Source: JAHJUB01 sp041653615 [NCBI: Candidatus Ratteibacteria bacterium]
GTDB lineage: Bacteria > Ratteibacteria > UBA8468 > MWAK01
Direction: 5' to 3'
Length of the DNA stretch: 64,000 bases
NCBI GenBank assembly: GCA_041653615.1
Contig: JBAZEZ010000001.1
Span: forward strand, 78,979-142,978
In this document: positions 61,744 to 64,000 of the stretch, one piece after another
Layout: every line of letters starts with the position of its first letter
How positions within the stretch are numbered: the first letter of the stretch is position 1
Notes under the pieces: model-generated
What the model was told of the DNA's origin: nothing
What the model saw: the letters and a program-made list of their open reading frames with translations, nothing else
Database searches by the model: none
Program-made: the position numbers and the translations under genes

Positions 61744-61860
61744 TCTGAGCGTAGCGAAGAATCTCGCAGTTAACGTAGCGCGAACCTTTCAGGTTCGCCA
61801 ATCTTCTATGTGGTAGGACAGGCGCGTCCCGCCTGTCATTTAGCAACCGCCAAGATTCTT
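61741..61860. repeat. Small palindromes upstream of the addA-like gene
   Basis: CATTCTGAGCGTAGCGAAGA (61741-61760) is the reverse complement of the element near 10341. CGCGAACCTTTCAGGTTCGC near 61780 and GGACAGGCGCGTCCCGCCTG near 61816 are further hairpins. No gene is seen between 61744 and 61941. Confidence 0.6.
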
Positions 61861-61941
61861 GTTAAACAACCGCGGGAGAAACAAAACCACAAAGAGAAAG
61901 GCCAACGGGTACATTCTTTTCGAATCCTACCTTACAACTCT

Positions 61942-62703
61942 TTATTCCATTTCCGTATTACTTTTTCCAAGATTGCATTGCTCACAAAGAATCTGGAGAT
62001 TTCCCGGTGAATTTGTTCCACCCTTTGAAAAAGGAATAACGTGGTCAATGTGTAATTTTGTGCCAACATCCGTTGCGGGGCTTTTACCGCAAAATACACA
62101 ACGAAAATTGTCTCTACTAAGAACCTTTAGTCTAACATTTAGCGGTATTGTTCTCGTTTTTTCTATAGTTTTTTGCTTAGCGACACTATTGTTTTTTCGA
62201 TCTTCGCTGAAAGTTGGTTGAATATCTTTTAAAATTTCCGTTCGTTTTTCATCTCCGGCTGTTATAACTCCTCCGGATTTGTATTCGATGAATTTCAAAC
62301 AAGCCTTCGTCCATCCGCCAAAACGACGATATGCGGTGGCGTAGTTGATTTTAGGTTTGATAGCCGTCCATTCATTCCTGGATGGGCGATGTCCCAACAA
62401 TCTCCAAATTCGTTCCATCTCTTCAAATATTTCTTTCTCAGAAATATTCTTTGGATGGGCTATATCAATATTTACATTTTTTTGGTTCAATCTTTCTTTA
62501 AGAGCTAACATTGCATTACTCCAAAAACCGGCAAAATGCCGCTCAACCGTTGCTGAATGGATGTTTGATATCTTGTTAAAATCTTTCCGACGAAAATAAG
62601 TGTAATTAAAATGTTTAGCAACTCTTTCAAGTTCGTCAAGAATTTCTTCTTCTTTAATTCTATTTCCGTGTGGCCGTCCAAATTCAAATTTAAAATCACT
62701 CAT
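61942..62703 (-). CDS. HNH endonuclease with homing-endonuclease-associated repeats
   Basis: 253 residues. Two similar units of about 55 residues form the N-terminus: EEILDELERVAKHFNYTYFR with SATVERHFAGFWSNAMLAL, then KEIFEEMERIWRLLGHRPSR with YATAYRRFGGWTKACLKFI. These look like the DNA-binding repeats found with homing endonucleases. The C-terminal HNH domain has CVFCGKSPA, HIDHVIPFSKGGTNSPGNLQ and LCEQCNLGKSN, with all metal-binding cysteines and the catalytic His. I start at the ATG at 62703 (GAGGTG in front). It is not inside another gene, so it may be a free-standing or defence-type nuclease. Confidence 0.85.
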   Translation of the reverse strand: MSDFKFEFGRPHGNRIKEEEILDELERVAKHFNYTYFRRKDFNKISNIHSATVERHFAGFWSNAMLALKERLNQKNVNIDIAHPKNISEKEIFEEMERIWRLLGHRPSRNEWTAIKPKINYATAYRRFGGWTKACLKFIEYKSGGVITAGDEKRTEILKDIQPTFSEDRKNNSVAKQKTIEKTRTIPLNVRLKVLSRDNFRCVFCGKSPATDVGTKLHIDHVIPFSKGGTNSPGNLQILCEQCNLGKSNTEME

Positions 62704-62762
62704 AGACACCTCGATAAACCTCGACCGCAATGTTAAACGCGTTCACCTCTTTTTGCATAAAG

Positions 62763-63665
62763 TTATTCTTCTCCGCCCGGCTCGTACTTGAAACTTTCGG
62801 CAATCTTCCAAACGCCTTTCTCCCGGAATGCTGGAATTTTCTGTCGCCGCGCGGCGTTAGACACGGCCGGAGCGGATTTCTGGTGTTTCCTTACATAATC
62901 GGCAAGCGATATGATAGTCTCGCCCTTGAGATAGGCGAGCCGCTTGTGAAAAGATTCCAGAATCGCCAGGGCCAGAATCTTCTCCATTGTCCGGGTATTT
63001 TTGCCCTCACGGTAATCACCAAATACTTTGTAGTAATCTTTCTTTTCGCGGTTACGGATAATAACACAGGGGAAACCGAAGCGGATAAGCTGGAAATTAA
63101 TCAGTACCCGACCGATACGGCCATTACCGTCGTTAAACGGATGGATGGTTTCAAAATCAAGATGAAACCGGGCAATTTTATCCAGGAAATAAGCGGAGAG
63201 GTCGCTTGAGTATTCCAAAAGAATCATTTCAATCATTCGCTCCACATGTTCGGGTGCCGGGGCGATATGCGTACCAACGCGGACGTATTCGTTCTCGCCG
63301 CGAAACCGACCGGCGATGCTGTCGTTAATGCTACCAATAAGCATTTGGTGAAGAAGCAAAATCGTCGCTTTGTTTATTTCGGTTTCCTGAGACTTATTTC
63401 TGATATACCCGGCGACTCTGGCAAGATTTTTCGCTTCAAACACCTCGCGTACCGAAACGTTGCGCGACACCTCCATTTCCAGAAGAATTTTCTCCGTCTC
63501 TTTGAGAGTCAGCGTAGAATTTTCAATGGCGTTAGAATTGTAAACCGCCTCGGGAATCTCGGCCTCATCCACCATAATTAGAAGAGAATCCTTACCTTTG
63601 CGTAGGGCGTCATATTCGCTTTTGAGTTCCTGGATGCGTTTTTTTGCGGGATTATTGGTAGCCAT
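62763..63665 (-). CDS. Fic-family AMP-transferase with inhibitory helix
   Basis: 300 residues. The Fic motif HPFNDGNGRIGR is complete near residue 178, so AMP transfer to a target protein is expected. An N-terminal inhibitory motif of the S/TxxxE(G/N) type, SNAIEN near residue 44, marks a self-inhibited class II Fic protein. GENEYVRVGTHIAPAPEHV in between is typical of the family. A C-terminal winged-helix-like part follows. No antitoxin gene is needed or seen. The target is unknown. Confidence 0.9.
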   Translation of the reverse strand: MATNNPAKKRIQELKSEYDALRKGKDSLLIMVDEAEIPEAVYNSNAIENSTLTLKETEKILLEMEVSRNVSVREVFEAKNLARVAGYIRNKSQETEINKATILLLHQMLIGSINDSIAGRFRGENEYVRVGTHIAPAPEHVERMIEMILLEYSSDLSAYFLDKIARFHLDFETIHPFNDGNGRIGRVLINFQLIRFGFPCVIIRNREKKDYYKVFGDYREGKNTRTMEKILALAILESFHKRLAYLKGETIISLADYVRKHQKSAPAVSNAARRQKIPAFREKGVWKIAESFKYEPGGEE

Positions 63666-63829
63666 ATGCTTACATTATATACTATTAACCGTTATTTGTC
63701 AATAATTGGTGAATAATGTGCATAAAGTGATACATATTCACTGATTTTTGCCGGTTTGACTTGTTTACAACTTTTATGTGTACCTCAAAATCAAAGTTGT
63801 CAACAAGTTGACAACTCCCCTACATTTCT

Positions 63830-63860
63830 GGATTCCCGCTTACTACACGCGGGAATGACA
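63830..63860. repeat. GGATTCCCGC...GCGGGAATGACA palindrome
   Basis: A 31-base hairpin identical to the one at 10455-10485. It lies in the 294-base gap between the Fic gene and the transposase start; the remaining gap is AT-rich with no gene seen. Confidence 0.75.
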
Positions 63861-63959
63861 AATATTTTTATTATCCTCCGCAATGATATTATGAAAGGAC
63901 TACCTCCAGAGTTCTGATTAATGTTACAATCAGTCCCAAAATACAAGGAGGCAGCCCTA

Positions 63960-64000
63960 TGGAACAAGGATACCATATCGGTATTGATTTGCACAAAAGA
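63960..64000 (+). mobile_element. IS110-family transposase, first codons, cut by the window end
   Basis: The frame ATG-GAA-CAA at 63960 reads MEQGYHIGIDLHKR up to the window end. The YHIGIDLHK start is that of the DEDD domain of IS110-family transposases, with the first catalytic Asp in GID. GGAGG lies eight bases before the ATG. The left end of the element must lie a short way upstream, after the palindrome at 63830-63860. IS110 elements have no long inverted ends, so I cannot place it exactly. Confidence 0.75.

Noticed and set aside
63666-63829. Antitoxin gene upstream of the Fic gene
   Set aside because: No open frame with a start signal is present; the Fic protein carries its own inhibitory helix.

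Overview
The window comes from a bacterial chromosome, most likely an uncultivated diderm (Gram-negative-type) lineage. Evidence for an outer membrane is a TolC-family channel, several lipobox proteins, a YdbH/YdbL-like pair and a LolA-like secreted protein. The first gene is the end of a corrinoid-activating ASKHA protein, which fits an organism with corrinoid or Wood-Ljungdahl chemistry. I cannot fix the phylum by eye. The dispersed palindromes and the mixture of genes recall Omnitrophota- or Elusimicrobiota-like genomes, but this is only an impression. Most of the window is core chromosome; the last 9 kb looks more accessory.

Layout. 0-9 kb: end of the ASKHA gene, nusB, a ydbH-like/ydbL-like/GT39/GT2 operon, a secreted protein, then comM-yraN-rplS and queH. 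9-25 kb: a LolA-like gene facing the long minus-strand translation/transcription operon, which runs tRNA-Thr, tuf, rpmG, tRNA-Trp, secE, nusG, rplK, rplA, rplJ, rplL, rpoBC, rpsL, rpsG. Here rpoB and rpoC form one uninterrupted 2605-codon gene. 25-31 kb: rluD, an acyl-CoA dehydrogenase and the fatty-acid synthesis genes fabF, acpP, fabG and fabD. 31-35 kb: trpD, small accessory genes, a Doc-type toxin-antitoxin pair and a DegT aminotransferase. 35-40 kb: hom, thrC, and a dnaK of the type seen in archaea. 40-45 kb: a signalling cluster (binding protein, Cache histidine kinase, two response regulators, one a diguanylate cyclase). 45-49 kb: gatC, accA, hisG, a 31-residue COX24-type protein and a TPR protein. 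49-55 kb: xseA, a TolC/M48 peptidase/cation-efflux group and murC. 55-62 kb: an AddAB-like helicase-nuclease. 62-64 kb: an HNH endonuclease, a Fic protein and the start of an IS110 transposase.

Between genes there are many palindromic repeats. The most striking is a family of about 200 nt with three copies (683-885 minus, 10520-10718 plus, 50528-50726 plus). It can fold into one long rod. The minus copy differs strongly in sequence yet keeps the pairing through changes on both arms. Each copy abuts or supplies a start or stop codon of a neighbouring gene. This structured repeat and the rpoBC fusion are the two observations I would follow first.

Limits: all calls come from reading the sequence and from memory of protein families. 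No alignment, profile search or folding program was run.
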